DNA of 21,016 nt from Streptomyces sp. (lineage in GTDB: Bacteria > Actinomycetota > Actinomycetes > Streptomycetales > Streptomycetaceae), in NCBI GenBank assembly GCA_003519485.1, contig DOWQ01000546.1, forward strand, positions 1 through 21,016, given 5' to 3'. Every line of letters begins with the position of its first letter. Positions within the stretch are counted from its first letter, which is position 1. Positions 1 through 6,813 of the stretch are shown here, one piece after another. Below the pieces are notes generated by a model that saw nothing but the letters and a program-made list of their open reading frames with translations, had not been told where the DNA came from and ran no database searches. Both the position numbers and the translations under genes were made by a program.

Positions 1-140
1 GCCCCGAGCAGCGATCCCGCGACGCCCGGCTCGGCGAGCTCTACGACGGCGAGTCGGACGTGTCGTACGACTGGCTGTGGCACGGCACCCCGCTGGACAC
101 CGCCGACGACGAGTCGTTCACCTACCGCCACCACCACTGA
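1..140 (+). CDS. C-terminal end of a probable FAD-dependent monooxygenase (partial)
   Basis: Only the last 45 codons are in the window, in the frame ending at the TGA at 138-140. The tail contains the stretch YDWLWHGTPLD. This resembles the WLYGYD-type C-terminal signature I associate with salicylate/6-hydroxynicotinate-type flavin monooxygenases. It sits 19 bases ahead of a maleamate-pathway cluster in the same direction. A NicC-like 6-hydroxynicotinate 3-monooxygenase would therefore fit the context, but the catalytic and FAD-binding parts lie outside the window. The frame is well supported because it reaches the next ribosome site cleanly; the family is a guess from a short motif and the neighbours. 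Confidence 0.5.
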   Translation, partial: PEQRSRDARLGELYDGESDVSYDWLWHGTPLDTADDESFTYRHHH

Positions 141-159
141 CCGGCGCCCTGGAGGTCCC

Positions 160-810
160 GTGCCCACCCCCTACGATTCCGACACCGACCGTGTCTACGA
201 GCGGGCCGGGTTCGGCGCCGCGGTCCGCCGGGGCAGCCGCCCCGCCCTCGTCGTGGTGGACTTGACTCGCGGCTTCACCGAGCCGGAGTTCCCCACCGGC
301 GGCGACCTCACCTCCACCGTCGAGGCGACGGCGGAGCTGGTGGCCGCCGCCCGCACCGGCGGCGTCCCGGTGCTGTGGACCGTCATCGCCTACACCCCGG
401 CCGAGGCCGATGGCGAGGCGGTCACCTGGCTGGCCAAGGCACCCGGCATGCGCTCCCTGCGCGAGGGCGGCGAGGCCGTCGCGCTCGACCCCCGGCTGCC
501 CTACGAGGAACAGGACCATCTGATCGTGAAGAAGGGCGCCTCCGCCTTCTTCGGCACCCCGCTGGCCCCGCTGCTCACCGGCCTCGGCTGCGACACGGCG
601 GTGGTGTGCGGCGCCACGACCAGCGGCTGCGTACGCGCCACCGCCGTGGACGCCGTCCAGTACGGATGGCCCGTACTGGTCCCCGCGGACGCCTGCGGTG
701 ACCGGGCCGCCGACCCGCACGAGGCCGCCCTGTTCGACATCCAGGCCAAGTACGGGGATGTCGTGGGCCGGGCGGACGGTGTGAAGTACCTGATGACGAA
801 GGGAGCCTGA
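160..810 (+). CDS. nicF: Isochorismatase-family amidohydrolase, probable maleamate amidohydrolase (NicF-like)
   Basis: A 216-residue cysteine hydrolase of the isochorismatase / N-carbamoylsarcosine amidase superfamily. The catalytic triad is visible: Asp34 in LVVVDLTRGF, Lys124 (or 125) in IVKKGASAFFGT, and Cys157 in CGATTSGCVRAT. The non-proline turn before the Cys strand is usual for the family. The start is GTG at 160, five bases after GGAGG (151-155). In the nicotinate pathway NicF hydrolyses maleamate to maleate plus ammonia in the cytosol. That assignment rests on the following NicD-like and NicE-like genes, which supply the preceding and following steps. Taken alone, the sequence would also fit N-carbamoylsarcosine amidase. 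The next gene begins 4 bases after the stop, so they are very likely cotranscribed. Confidence 0.82.
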   Translation: MPTPYDSDTDRVYERAGFGAAVRRGSRPALVVVDLTRGFTEPEFPTGGDLTSTVEATAELVAAARTGGVPVLWTVIAYTPAEADGEAVTWLAKAPGMRSLREGGEAVALDPRLPYEEQDHLIVKKGASAFFGTPLAPLLTGLGCDTAVVCGATTSGCVRATAVDAVQYGWPVLVPADACGDRAADPHEAALFDIQAKYGDVVGRADGVKYLMTKGA

Positions 811-814
811 GACC

Positions 815-2227
815 ATGACACTGCCCTCCGGAGCCGTACCGGCTCCCGCTCGGCAGCCCGAGGGATCGCCGCGCCCGCAGCAGCGGGTCCTGACGCAGCC
901 CGCCCTGGCCGACCTCGCCGAGGTGCCGGCCCGCAGCCGCTGGGTCCGCAGCGGCAGCGTACGCCTGCACGCCCTGGACTACGGCGGTGACGGCGTTCCG
1001 CTGCTGGTCCTGCCGGGCATCACCAGTCCGGCGGTGACCATGGACTTCGTGGCCCGCGCATTGACCGACGTGGCGCGCCCGGTTGTGCTGGACATCCGGG
1101 GGCGCGGGCTGAGCGACGACGCCGACGACCACTCCCTCGAAGCGCTCGCCGCCGACACCGAGGCCGTGATCGAACAACTGGAGCTGGCCGATCCGGTGCT
1201 GCTCGGCCACTCCATGGGCGCCCGTATCGCCGCCGCCACCGCGGTGCGCGGGCGCGTACCGCTGGGGGGCACCCTGCTGGTCGACCCGCCGATGAGCGGG
1301 CCCGGCCGCGGCCCGTACCCGACGACGCTGGCCGCGTTCACGCGGCAGCTGTACCAGGCGCGGCGGGGCACGGACGCCGACGAGGTCGCCGTCTTCTGGC
1401 CGACCTGGCCACGCCGCGAACTGGAGCTGCGCGCCCGCTGGCTCGCCAGCTGCGGCCTGGAGGCGATCGAGGGCGCCCACCACGGCTTCGAGAGCGAGGA
1501 CTTCTTCGACTGGTGGCCGCGGGTACCGGGCCCCACCACCCTGCTGTACGGGGCGGACAGTCCCGTCGTCACCGCGGCGGACGCCGCCGAGGCCGCCGCC
1601 CGAAACCCCACGGCGCGGACGGTGCGTATCCCGGACGCCGGCCACATGGTTTTCTGGGACAACCCGCAGCCTGCCCTGGACCTGCTGCACGAAGCCCTGA
1701 CACGCACCATCGACCCAGCCCTCCCAGACGACAGCGGTGCCATGACCTCCTCGTCCTCCGCCCCCCACAACGCCACCGACCTCGCCGCTCCCCGGGAGCT
1801 CACGCACGCGCCCGGCTATCTGGCCCGGCGGATGTACCAGGCATACCTGGCCGCCTGGCTGCACGGCGTCGACGCGACGCTGACCGGCCCCCAGTTCGCC
1901 GTGCTGCAGATCACCGGCGAGAACCCCGGCTCGGACCAGCGTTCCATCGCCGCCCTGGCCGCACTGGACAGCTCCACCATGGCCGACGTCGCCCGCCGCC
2001 TGGAGAACCGGGGCCTGCTCGCCCGCACTCCCTCACCAGCCGACGCCCGGCGCAAGCTTCTCGACCTCACCGAAGAGGGCCGCGCCACCGTCCATGACGC
2101 CAACCGGAGGGCCCGCAAGCTCGACGAGGAGCTCATGCGGCCGATCCCGCCGGAACAGCGCGCCCAGGTACTGGAGCACCTGTCGACGCTGGCCGACCAC
2201 TGGGAGCAGCTCAGCCAGGAGGGCTGA
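815..2227 (+). CDS. nicD: N-formylmaleamate deformylase (NicD-like) fused to a MarR-family regulator
   Basis: One open frame of 470 residues encodes two complete domains. Residues about 45-300 are an alpha/beta hydrolase: GHSMG with nucleophile Ser133, Asp157 in LVDPPMSGPGR, and His277 in DAGHMVFWDNP. The spacings Ser to Asp (24) and Ser to His (144) equal those I recall for the Pseudomonas putida NicD triad (Ser101, Asp125, His245). The enzyme would deformylate N-formylmaleamate to maleamate and formate, feeding NicF. Residues about 318-470 are a full MarR winged-helix repressor (LTGPQFAVLQI, a DSSTMADVARRLENRGL recognition region, an ADARRKLLDLTEEG wing). An internal ATG at 1742 (Met310) begins the MarR part but has no good ribosome site. 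The pathway repressor in Pseudomonas, NicR, is itself MarR-type. The start at 815 follows GGGAG at 801-805. Confidence 0.85.
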   Translation: MTLPSGAVPAPARQPEGSPRPQQRVLTQPALADLAEVPARSRWVRSGSVRLHALDYGGDGVPLLVLPGITSPAVTMDFVARALTDVARPVVLDIRGRGLSDDADDHSLEALAADTEAVIEQLELADPVLLGHSMGARIAAATAVRGRVPLGGTLLVDPPMSGPGRGPYPTTLAAFTRQLYQARRGTDADEVAVFWPTWPRRELELRARWLASCGLEAIEGAHHGFESEDFFDWWPRVPGPTTLLYGADSPVVTAADAAEAAARNPTARTVRIPDAGHMVFWDNPQPALDLLHEALTRTIDPALPDDSGAMTSSSSAPHNATDLAAPRELTHAPGYLARRMYQAYLAAWLHGVDATLTGPQFAVLQITGENPGSDQRSIAALAALDSSTMADVARRLENRGLLARTPSPADARRKLLDLTEEGRATVHDANRRARKLDEELMRPIPPEQRAQVLEHLSTLADHWEQLSQEG

Positions 2228-2353
2228 CCGCCACCGGCCCGCCCCCTCCCCCACTCTCTTCCCATGCCCGGAAGCCTCTGCGCCGCGCGCTGCCCCTGAA
2301 GGCGGCTCGCGGCGCCGTGGGGCTCCTGAGCATGCCGAACCACGGAGGAAACC

Positions 2354-3124
2354 GTGACAGACCACCACATCGGCCTTATCGTCCCCAGTTCGAACCTCAC
2401 CATGGAGACCGAACTGCCGCGCCTGCTGCGAGCCCGCGAAGCCGCCGAGCCCGGCGACAGCTTCGTCTTTCACAGCAGCCGGATGCGCATGAAGCACGTC
2501 ACGCCCGAGGAGCTGCGGGCAATGAACGCGCAGACCGAGCGGGCCGCCCTGGAGCTGGCCGACACCCGGCCGGACGTCGTGGCCACCGCCTGCCTCGTCG
2601 CCATCATGGCGCAGGGGCCGGGCCACCACTGCACCGCCGAGGACGAGATCACCGCCGTACTACGCGGGCAGGGCGCGCAGGCCCCGGTGGTCTCCAGCGC
2701 GGGCGCCCTGCTCGACGGCATCGCGGCGCTGGGCGCGAAGAAGGTCGCCATCGTCACGCCGTACATGAAGCCGCTCACGCGCCTGGTCGCCGAGTACATC
2801 GAGGACGCGGGCGTCGAGGTGGTGGACGCGCTCAGCCTGGAGGTGCCCGACAATCTGGCCGTCGCCCGGCTCGACCCCCAGGACCTGCGCGAGCACTACA
2901 AGCGGCTGAAGCTCGGTGACGCGGACGCCGTGGTGCTGTCGGCGTGCGTGCAGATGCCGTCCCTGCCGGCCATCCAGCCGGTCGAGGACGAACTGGGGCT
3001 GCCGGTGCTGTCGGCGGCAACCGCCACGGCCTTCCGCATCCTCACCGAGCTGGGCCTGCCACCGCTCGTGCCGGGCGCGGGCCGCCTGCTGGCGGGCACG
3101 GAGGCCGGCGCACCCGGCGCGTGA
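2354..3124 (+). CDS. nicE: Maleate cis-trans isomerase (NicE-like, Asp/Glu racemase superfamily)
   Basis: A 256-residue protein that opens with IGLIVPSSNLTMETE, the typical start of maleate isomerase and arylmalonate decarboxylase relatives. Two cysteines, Cys80 (VVATACLVAIM) and Cys198 (VVLSACVQMPS), are 118 residues apart. This is the same spacing as the catalytic Cys76/Cys194 pair I recall for Nocardia farcinica maleate isomerase. The enzyme converts maleate to fumarate, the final step that sends nicotinate carbon into the TCA cycle. The start is GTG at 2354 after GGAGGA at 2344-2349. The 126-base gap after nicD is longer than the other spacings in the cluster, so an extra promoter is possible. 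Confidence 0.87.
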   Translation: MTDHHIGLIVPSSNLTMETELPRLLRAREAAEPGDSFVFHSSRMRMKHVTPEELRAMNAQTERAALELADTRPDVVATACLVAIMAQGPGHHCTAEDEITAVLRGQGAQAPVVSSAGALLDGIAALGAKKVAIVTPYMKPLTRLVAEYIEDAGVEVVDALSLEVPDNLAVARLDPQDLREHYKRLKLGDADAVVLSACVQMPSLPAIQPVEDELGLPVLSAATATAFRILTELGLPPLVPGAGRLLAGTEAGAPGA

Positions 3125-3142
3125 CCCGCGCGGCGCCTGGAA

Positions 3143-3158
3143 CCGGGGTCTGCCCCGG
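3143..3158. terminator. Short GC hairpin after nicE
   Basis: A six-base-pair perfect stem with a four-base loop begins 19 bases after the nicE stop codon. There is no T-run. A terminator role is suggested only by position and is weakly supported. Confidence 0.3.
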
Positions 3159-3311
3159 ACACCATCACGTCGAGAGGCCCCGGACAGGGCACGGGAAGGC
3201 CCCGTCGGCCACGGCCACAGCACCACCACCGGCGCTGAGGCCCGCACCTGCATGCCTGGACGGTCCGCAGAGACGGCGGACACGTTGGTGGCATGTCGAG
3301 CGGATGCTGGT

Positions 3312-3338
3312 GGCGGGGCGGGGCGGGGCGGGGCGGGC
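3312..3338 (+). repeat. GGGGC tandem run, possible G-quadruplex
   Basis: Four consecutive GGGGC units, flanked by GGC and GGGC, give five runs of three or more G separated by single C. Such a run fits the G-quadruplex pattern on the plus strand. It lies in the convergent intergenic region, so it could act in termination or simply be a slippage-prone repeat. Confidence 0.7.
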
Positions 3339-3440
3339 AACGTCCTGCGCTGTCGTGAAGGGACGCATTTCCGGTGCGGCGCCTGAGCTGAGGTGAGGCG
3401 CGTACGGCGGGCGTTCTTCACCACTGACCAGCGGAGCCGG

Positions 3441-3971
3441 TTATGGGACGTCGACGACGAGGTAGCCGTCGATGCGGCGTACGTGGTCGCTGTCGGGGTC
3501 GGGCGGGAGTGTGTGGCCGAGCTGTTCTCCGCGGACTTCACCGATCCACTGGTCGTGCTGATACTCGTGGTTGATGAGTGTGGTGAGCAGGTGGGTGGCG
3601 ACGATCGTGAGCTGCTGGGGGGCTGAGACCTGGCCGGCGGAAATGGCGGTCATGCGGGCGTGTACGCGTTCGGCGACGGTGGTGCGGAAGTCGGTGAGTC
3701 GTTCGACGGTGGGCAGGGTGCCGCGGAACTGTTCGGGGTTGGCCGAGTCCATCAGTGCGTCGAGGGCCGGGTCCGGGCTGGGTTCGGCCGCGGTGAGGTT
3801 GCGGATCATGAAGTGGGCGACGTGGGCCTGGTGTCCGAGGTGCCAGCCGATGGCGCTGGAGTTCTCGTGCGGGCGCCAGGTCACCTCGTCGGGGGTGAGG
3901 TCCGTCCACAGGTCATCGGTATAGGCGCGGGCGCGGTCGTACTCGCGCAGCAGTGCTTCGATCTGGTGCAT
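3441..3971 (-). CDS. DinB / DUF664-like four-helix-bundle protein
   Basis: A 176-residue protein of the DinB-like metal-binding superfamily. Three candidate metal ligands occur at the usual places: His47 in IGWHLGHQAH, and His135 and His139 in NHEYQHDQW. Members include mycothiol-dependent enzymes and many uncharacterised actinobacterial proteins, so the substrate cannot be named. The start ATG at 3971 has only a weak purine-rich site (GAGAG) upstream. The upstream amine-oxidase remnant reads in the same direction and its out-of-frame tail runs into this gene. The family call is firm; the biochemical role is unknown. Confidence 0.8.
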   Translation of the reverse strand: MHQIEALLREYDRARAYTDDLWTDLTPDEVTWRPHENSSAIGWHLGHQAHVAHFMIRNLTAAEPSPDPALDALMDSANPEQFRGTLPTVERLTDFRTTVAERVHARMTAISAGQVSAPQQLTIVATHLLTTLINHEYQHDQWIGEVRGEQLGHTLPPDPDSDHVRRIDGYLVVDVP

Positions 3972-4002
3972 GAGGTCGCTCTCTTCGGGGTGGGAGAGGT
4001 GG

Positions 4003-4430
4003 TCACGGTGCGGGGACAGTGTGGGCCGGAGGCATGGACAGGACGGTGTGCGGCGCGCTCCGCGGCGGCGAGCGCGCCCTCCACGTGCCCCGCGTGGTCG
4101 GGGGCGGTCTCGGTCGACGCCCAGTGCAGTCGGCCGTCCAGCGCGGGCCGCTGGTACAGGGGGTGGCCGAAGAGGGAGTGGTCGGCCGAGCGGTGCACGG
4201 CCGGCGGTGCGGTCCAGCGTTCACTGCTCCAGTCCTGGATGTGCAGCGTCTCGGGATCGGCGGCGGCCGGGCCGAAGAGCTGCCCCAGCTGGGTACGCAC
4301 GGCTTGCTCGAAGTCGGGCCCGACGGCCTGGGCCGCGGCGAAGCCGAACAGCGCGGCGGTCGGGCGCCGCAGCGACAGTCGGGTGGTCTTCAGCTCTTCG
4401 GCTGCCAAGATCCGGTCACTCCAGGAGTCT
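4003..4430 (-). pseudogene. C-terminal remnant of a flavin amine (monoamine) oxidase
   Basis: The minus strand encodes about 130 residues typical of the end of bacterial FAD-dependent amine oxidases: FGFAAAQAVGPDFEQAV, LHIQDWSSERWT, GRLHWASTETAPDHAGHVEGA and LAAAERAA. The conserved WAxTETA..GHVEGA block that contacts the flavin is intact. The N-terminal Rossmann FAD-binding half is missing, since upstream reading gives no GxGxxG motif or plausible start. The main frame then runs past the expected C-terminus into the DinB gene until 3881, whereas a one-base shift stops at 4003, which suggests a frameshift near the end. This is a 5'-deleted, decayed gene. Whether it once belonged with its neighbours cannot be told. 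Confidence 0.75.
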
Positions 4431-4733
4431 AGAGCTGAATTGGACCGGCCTGACCGAGAAGTCCCATCGGAACGCGTCGAGTCGGGCCTCGCGCTCGTCC
4501 AGCCAGCGCTCTCGTCCTTGCAGTGTCCCCTTTTGAAGGACTCGATGGCTTTGTCGAGCAGTGGCGAAGGCAGTCGATGAGTTTCGGAGGCGCCCCGATC
4601 TACGGGGAGGTGCTGTTGCTGAGATTGGGAGGCGCCGTGTCTCTTGCCACGCCAGCGCGTCCGGACGCCGCCCGAGCTGAGGAGACCGCTGAACCCGGCC
4701 GGCCTCCGCCGCTGCGGCCTCACAGAGCGGGGT
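4431..4733. other. Region without an identifiable gene
   Basis: This stretch of about 300 bases has no gene I can defend. On the minus strand one frame between about 4540 and the stop at 4416 reads like protein (RERWLDEREARLDAF, then WDFSVRPVQF), but it has no start and no family I recognise. It may be another decayed fragment beside the amine-oxidase remnant. Confidence 0.4.
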
Positions 4734-4760
4734 CCGGGCCGCCCGGGACGGGCGGCCCGG
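4734..4760 (-). terminator. Strong hairpin after the small Cys-rich gene
   Basis: An 11-base-pair perfect GC stem (4734-4744 with 4750-4760, five-base loop) lies 13 bases beyond the stop codon of the 48-residue gene on the minus strand. It has no T-run, as is common for actinobacterial terminators. Confidence 0.65.
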
Positions 4761-4773
4761 AGATCAAGGGCCG

Positions 4774-4920
4774 CTACGAAGCCTTGATCATCGTCTTGCC
4801 ACAGCAACACGTCGGGCTCTGCTGACCGACGCAGCCGGCCGGGGCGCCCTTGGTCACCGTCAGCTCGCAACCGCAGCCGCCATCGGGGCAGCGATAGACC
4901 TCTCCCTCGCGGAACGGCAT
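4774..4920 (-). CDS. Small Cys-rich (desulforedoxin-like) protein, 48 residues
   Basis: The chosen ATG at 4920 follows AGGGAGGTGAG; a longer reading to 4998 would run through the promoter and is rejected. The protein has seven cysteines in 48 residues: Cys11, 16, 18, 30, 38, 39 and 40. The layout YRC....CGCE.TV......CCCGKTM resembles desulforedoxin-type zinc/iron ribbons (YKC..CG...EV....CC...M). A metal-binding or metal-buffering role is likely, but the metal is unknown. It is transcribed divergently from a MerR sensor with cysteines placed as in metal-responsive members. It has a MerR-type promoter upstream and a strong hairpin downstream, so it is probably the sole target gene of that sensor. 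Confidence 0.72.
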   Translation of the reverse strand: MPFREGEVYRCPDGGCGCELTVTKGAPAGCVGQQSPTCCCGKTMIKAS

Positions 4921-4963
4921 CGCGCTCACCTCCCTCTTTCGTGGTTCTCGTCCGTCACGAGTG

Positions 4964-4995
4964 ACGCTAGAACCTGGCCCCAGGGTCAAGGTCAA
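4964..4995 (-). promoter_or_regulatory. MerR-type promoter with 20-bp spacer
   Basis: On the minus strand TTGACC (4990-4995) is followed by a 20-base spacer (4970-4989) and TAGCGT (4964-4969). The spacer holds an inverted repeat, ACCCTGG-GG-CCAGGTT with one mismatch. An overlong 19-20 bp spacer with a central dyad is the hallmark of promoters that MerR proteins activate by DNA distortion. The start codon at 4920 is about 44 bases downstream. The GGTCAA element is doubled, so the exact -35 is a choice. Confidence 0.65.
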
Positions 4996-5021
4996 CACTG
5001 GACGGTGAGGGAGGAGCGATC

Positions 5022-5429
5022 ATGGCAATGCAGGGACTGACCATCGGGCAGGCCGCCCAGGCCGCCGGCATCACGCGCAAAGCGGTCCTCGTCTATGAGG
5101 CCAAGGGGCTGCTGCCCCGGGCCGAGCGCAGCATGTCCGGCTACCGCCTCTACATCCCTGACGACGTCGAACTACTTGGCTTCATCCGCCAAGCCCGCAC
5201 CCTCGGACTCCACCTCGACGACATCCGTGAGGTGCTCGACATCCGCCGTGGCGGGACACCGCCGTGCGACGCCGTCCGCAACCTCCTCGACGCACGCATC
5301 ACAGAGGTCGACACCACCGTCAACGATCTCCTTGCCCTGCGTCAGACTCTCGTCGACACCCGCCGAGCCGCCGAAGACCGCCCCTGCGGAGACGTCTCCA
5401 CGGTCTGCTCGATCATCGAGGACGCCTGA
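5022..5429 (+). CDS. MerR-family metal-responsive transcription regulator
   Basis: A 135-residue MerR protein. The N-terminal winged helix reads LTIGQAAQAAGITRKAVLVYE, followed by GYRLY and the RQARTLGLHLDDIREVL segment, then a long dimerisation helix. Cys82, Cys122 and Cys129 match the general placement of the ligand cysteines of mercury/lead/cadmium sensors (MerR of Tn501 uses Cys82, 117 and 126). This points to a soft metal ion rather than a drug or superoxide signal. The start at 5022 follows GGGAGGAG; an ATG two codons later is also possible. It is divergent from the 48-residue Cys-rich gene and almost certainly acts on the promoter between them. The exact metal cannot be read from the sequence. 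Confidence 0.85.
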   Translation: MAMQGLTIGQAAQAAGITRKAVLVYEAKGLLPRAERSMSGYRLYIPDDVELLGFIRQARTLGLHLDDIREVLDIRRGGTPPCDAVRNLLDARITEVDTTVNDLLALRQTLVDTRRAAEDRPCGDVSTVCSIIEDA

Positions 5430-5686
5430 GCCTGGGCATGAATCTCCCGCCCACTGAACCACTGGCCGCCCCGTCCAGCCACGTCAGTGCCATCATGTCT
5501 CGGGTTATGGCTCACTTTCCGAGAAGGGGACACGGCTCGGCTGGCGGGAGGTCCGCCGAGCGCCGGGCGCGCTGCGACTGGCCGCGACGGTGACAACCGC
5601 GACGAGGTCCTCATGACGCTGTCGCCGCTGTGATGCGATGGCTTCCGACGGCCGTTCCCCCGCACAGCGAGGGGCACGGCTGGTTC

Positions 5687-6427
5687 TCACTCCTGTGAGC
5701 CGGCGCGACGGCGGAGGGCGTAGACGGCGGCCACGGCCGCGATCGCGAGCAGCGCGGCGGTGCCGATACCGACCCAGGCCCCGGTCGACAGCCCGTCCCC
5801 TTCCCTCTCCTTCGCCGCGTTCGCCTGGGGAGCGGCAGAGGACGGCTCGGCCGACGGCTTGGCATCAGCGGCGGGAGGCGTGGGCGAAGCAGGCTTACTC
5901 GGCGACGGACTCACGGGCTTGGCACCGGGCGCGGCTGCCTTCAGCTTCAGTACGGGGGCCGAACTGCCGTGGCCGCCGCTGCTCGAGTCCCCCAGTTCGA
6001 TCCAGCGGTCGACGCGCCCGTCGCTGTAGGACTGCAGCGTTTTGAAGGCCAACTCCTCGGCCTCGGGGAGCTGGCGCACAGCGACGGAGTACTCGGCGTC
6101 CTTGCCCACGGCGACCGCAGGGCCCTTCGCCGTATAGCCGTCCTCGGTGGGCGTGAACACCCAGCCCCCGGGCCCTTCACCGTAGGTGACATCAGCAGGA
6201 GCGACGCCCTCGGGCAGGATCACGCGGAGCTCGGTGATACCGGCGCTGCCGGATTCCGACTCGGCCAAGAAGTCGAGGGTGACGTTCTCGGCAAGGGCCT
6301 GGGGCTTGTCGGACTCGACCTCCACGTGCGCGGCTGCCGGAGCGGGCGTCAGAAGGAGGGCGGTGGTGGTGGTCGCTGCCACGAGGGCGGCGCGCCGCAC
6401 GAACAGTGGCGAGGTGAAGCGGGTCAT
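5687..6427 (-). CDS. YcnI-family (DUF1775) copper-binding membrane-anchored protein
   Basis: A 246-residue exported protein. It has a twin-Arg-like N-terminus and hydrophobic signal (RRAALVAATTTTALLL), with cleavage expected after PAAA so that His34 (HVEVES) becomes the mature N-terminus. In YcnI this His, a conserved Glu and a conserved Trp bind Cu(II). Here Glu56 in FLAES and Trp142 in RWIELG fit those roles. A Pro/Ala/Ser linker (about residues 165-215) and a C-terminal membrane helix (GAWVGIGTAALLAIAAVAAVY) with a basic end follow. The partner genes usually found with YcnI (copper importers of the CopCD/YcnJ type) are not next to it. The start ATG follows GGAGAA. The binding role is inferred from the family. 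Confidence 0.82.
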   Translation of the reverse strand: MTRFTSPLFVRRAALVAATTTTALLLTPAPAAAHVEVESDKPQALAENVTLDFLAESESGSAGITELRVILPEGVAPADVTYGEGPGGWVFTPTEDGYTAKGPAVAVGKDAEYSVAVRQLPEAEELAFKTLQSYSDGRVDRWIELGDSSSGGHGSSAPVLKLKAAAPGAKPVSPSPSKPASPTPPAADAKPSAEPSSAAPQANAAKEREGDGLSTGAWVGIGTAALLAIAAVAAVYALRRRAGSQE

Positions 6428-6813
6428 GGTTTCTCCAGACAGCAGCGATGAACCGAACGGCGACGCGCCGTTGGCAGGGCCATGTGGCGGAAGCCGGACC
6501 CGATCCCGGAGGCCCTCGCCGTGGTACGGCCCCTGCGGGCACCATGCTCATCAACGGCACTCGATCCAGGCCCTGGGCCCCCTCACACGGCGGACAAGGG
6601 AGCTGGCTGTCACGCAGCGCAGCGTGACCAGGATCGAGGCTGACGGCGGTTACCAGAGCAGTGTTCTCCAGCACGGTGCCAGCCTGGGTGTCAACGTCGA
6701 GATCATCAGACGGCCGACGGTGAAGGGCTTTCAGCCGCTGCCGAAGAGGCGGCTGATCGTCGGCGGCGCCGGCAGCACGATCGTGGTGCCAGTCGCTTCC
6801 CGTCCACTGGCGG
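6428..6813. other. Intergenic region with transposase debris
   Basis: About 390 bases between the ycnI start and the end of the DUF21/CBS pair. Apart from the transposase remnant at 6624-6764 and the likely ycnI promoter region next to 6427, I see no gene. Confidence 0.5.
6624..6764 (+). pseudogene. Remnant of an IS5-like DDE transposase (C-terminal part)
   Basis: A plus-strand frame reads ADGGYQSSVLQHGASLGV, NVEIIRRPTVKGFQPLPK, then RRLIVGG. This matches the C-terminal DDE region of IS5-group transposases, where DGGY carries an Asp and RRW(V)VERT carries the catalytic Glu. Here that last motif is degraded to RRLIVGG, so the Glu is lost. No N-terminal half or terminal inverted repeats are visible. 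It is an inactive scar of an insertion sequence. Confidence 0.6.

Larger units (their letters stand above)
3125..3440. other. Intergenic region between convergent genes
   Basis: No convincing gene was found in this 316-base stretch, which separates the plus-strand nic cluster from the minus-strand DinB gene. It holds a small hairpin just after the nicE stop (CCGGGG at 3143-3148 pairing with CCCCGG at 3153-3158), which may help termination, and the G-run repeat described separately. Confidence 0.6.

Noticed and set aside
575..1864. Long minus-strand open frame opposite the nicF/nicD genes
   Set aside because: It is low-complexity Gly/Arg/Val-rich sequence without family motifs, antisense to genes with clear catalytic residues; a GC-driven shadow.
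4921..4998. Longer start (4998) for the small Cys-rich protein
   Set aside because: It would translate through the MerR-type promoter and lacks a ribosome site; ATG 4920 has a strong one.
5535..5561. Terminator after the MerR gene
   Set aside because: The GCTC/GAGC and GGCGG/CCGCC pairing needs a bulge and lies more than 100 bases after the stop; too weak to list as a feature.
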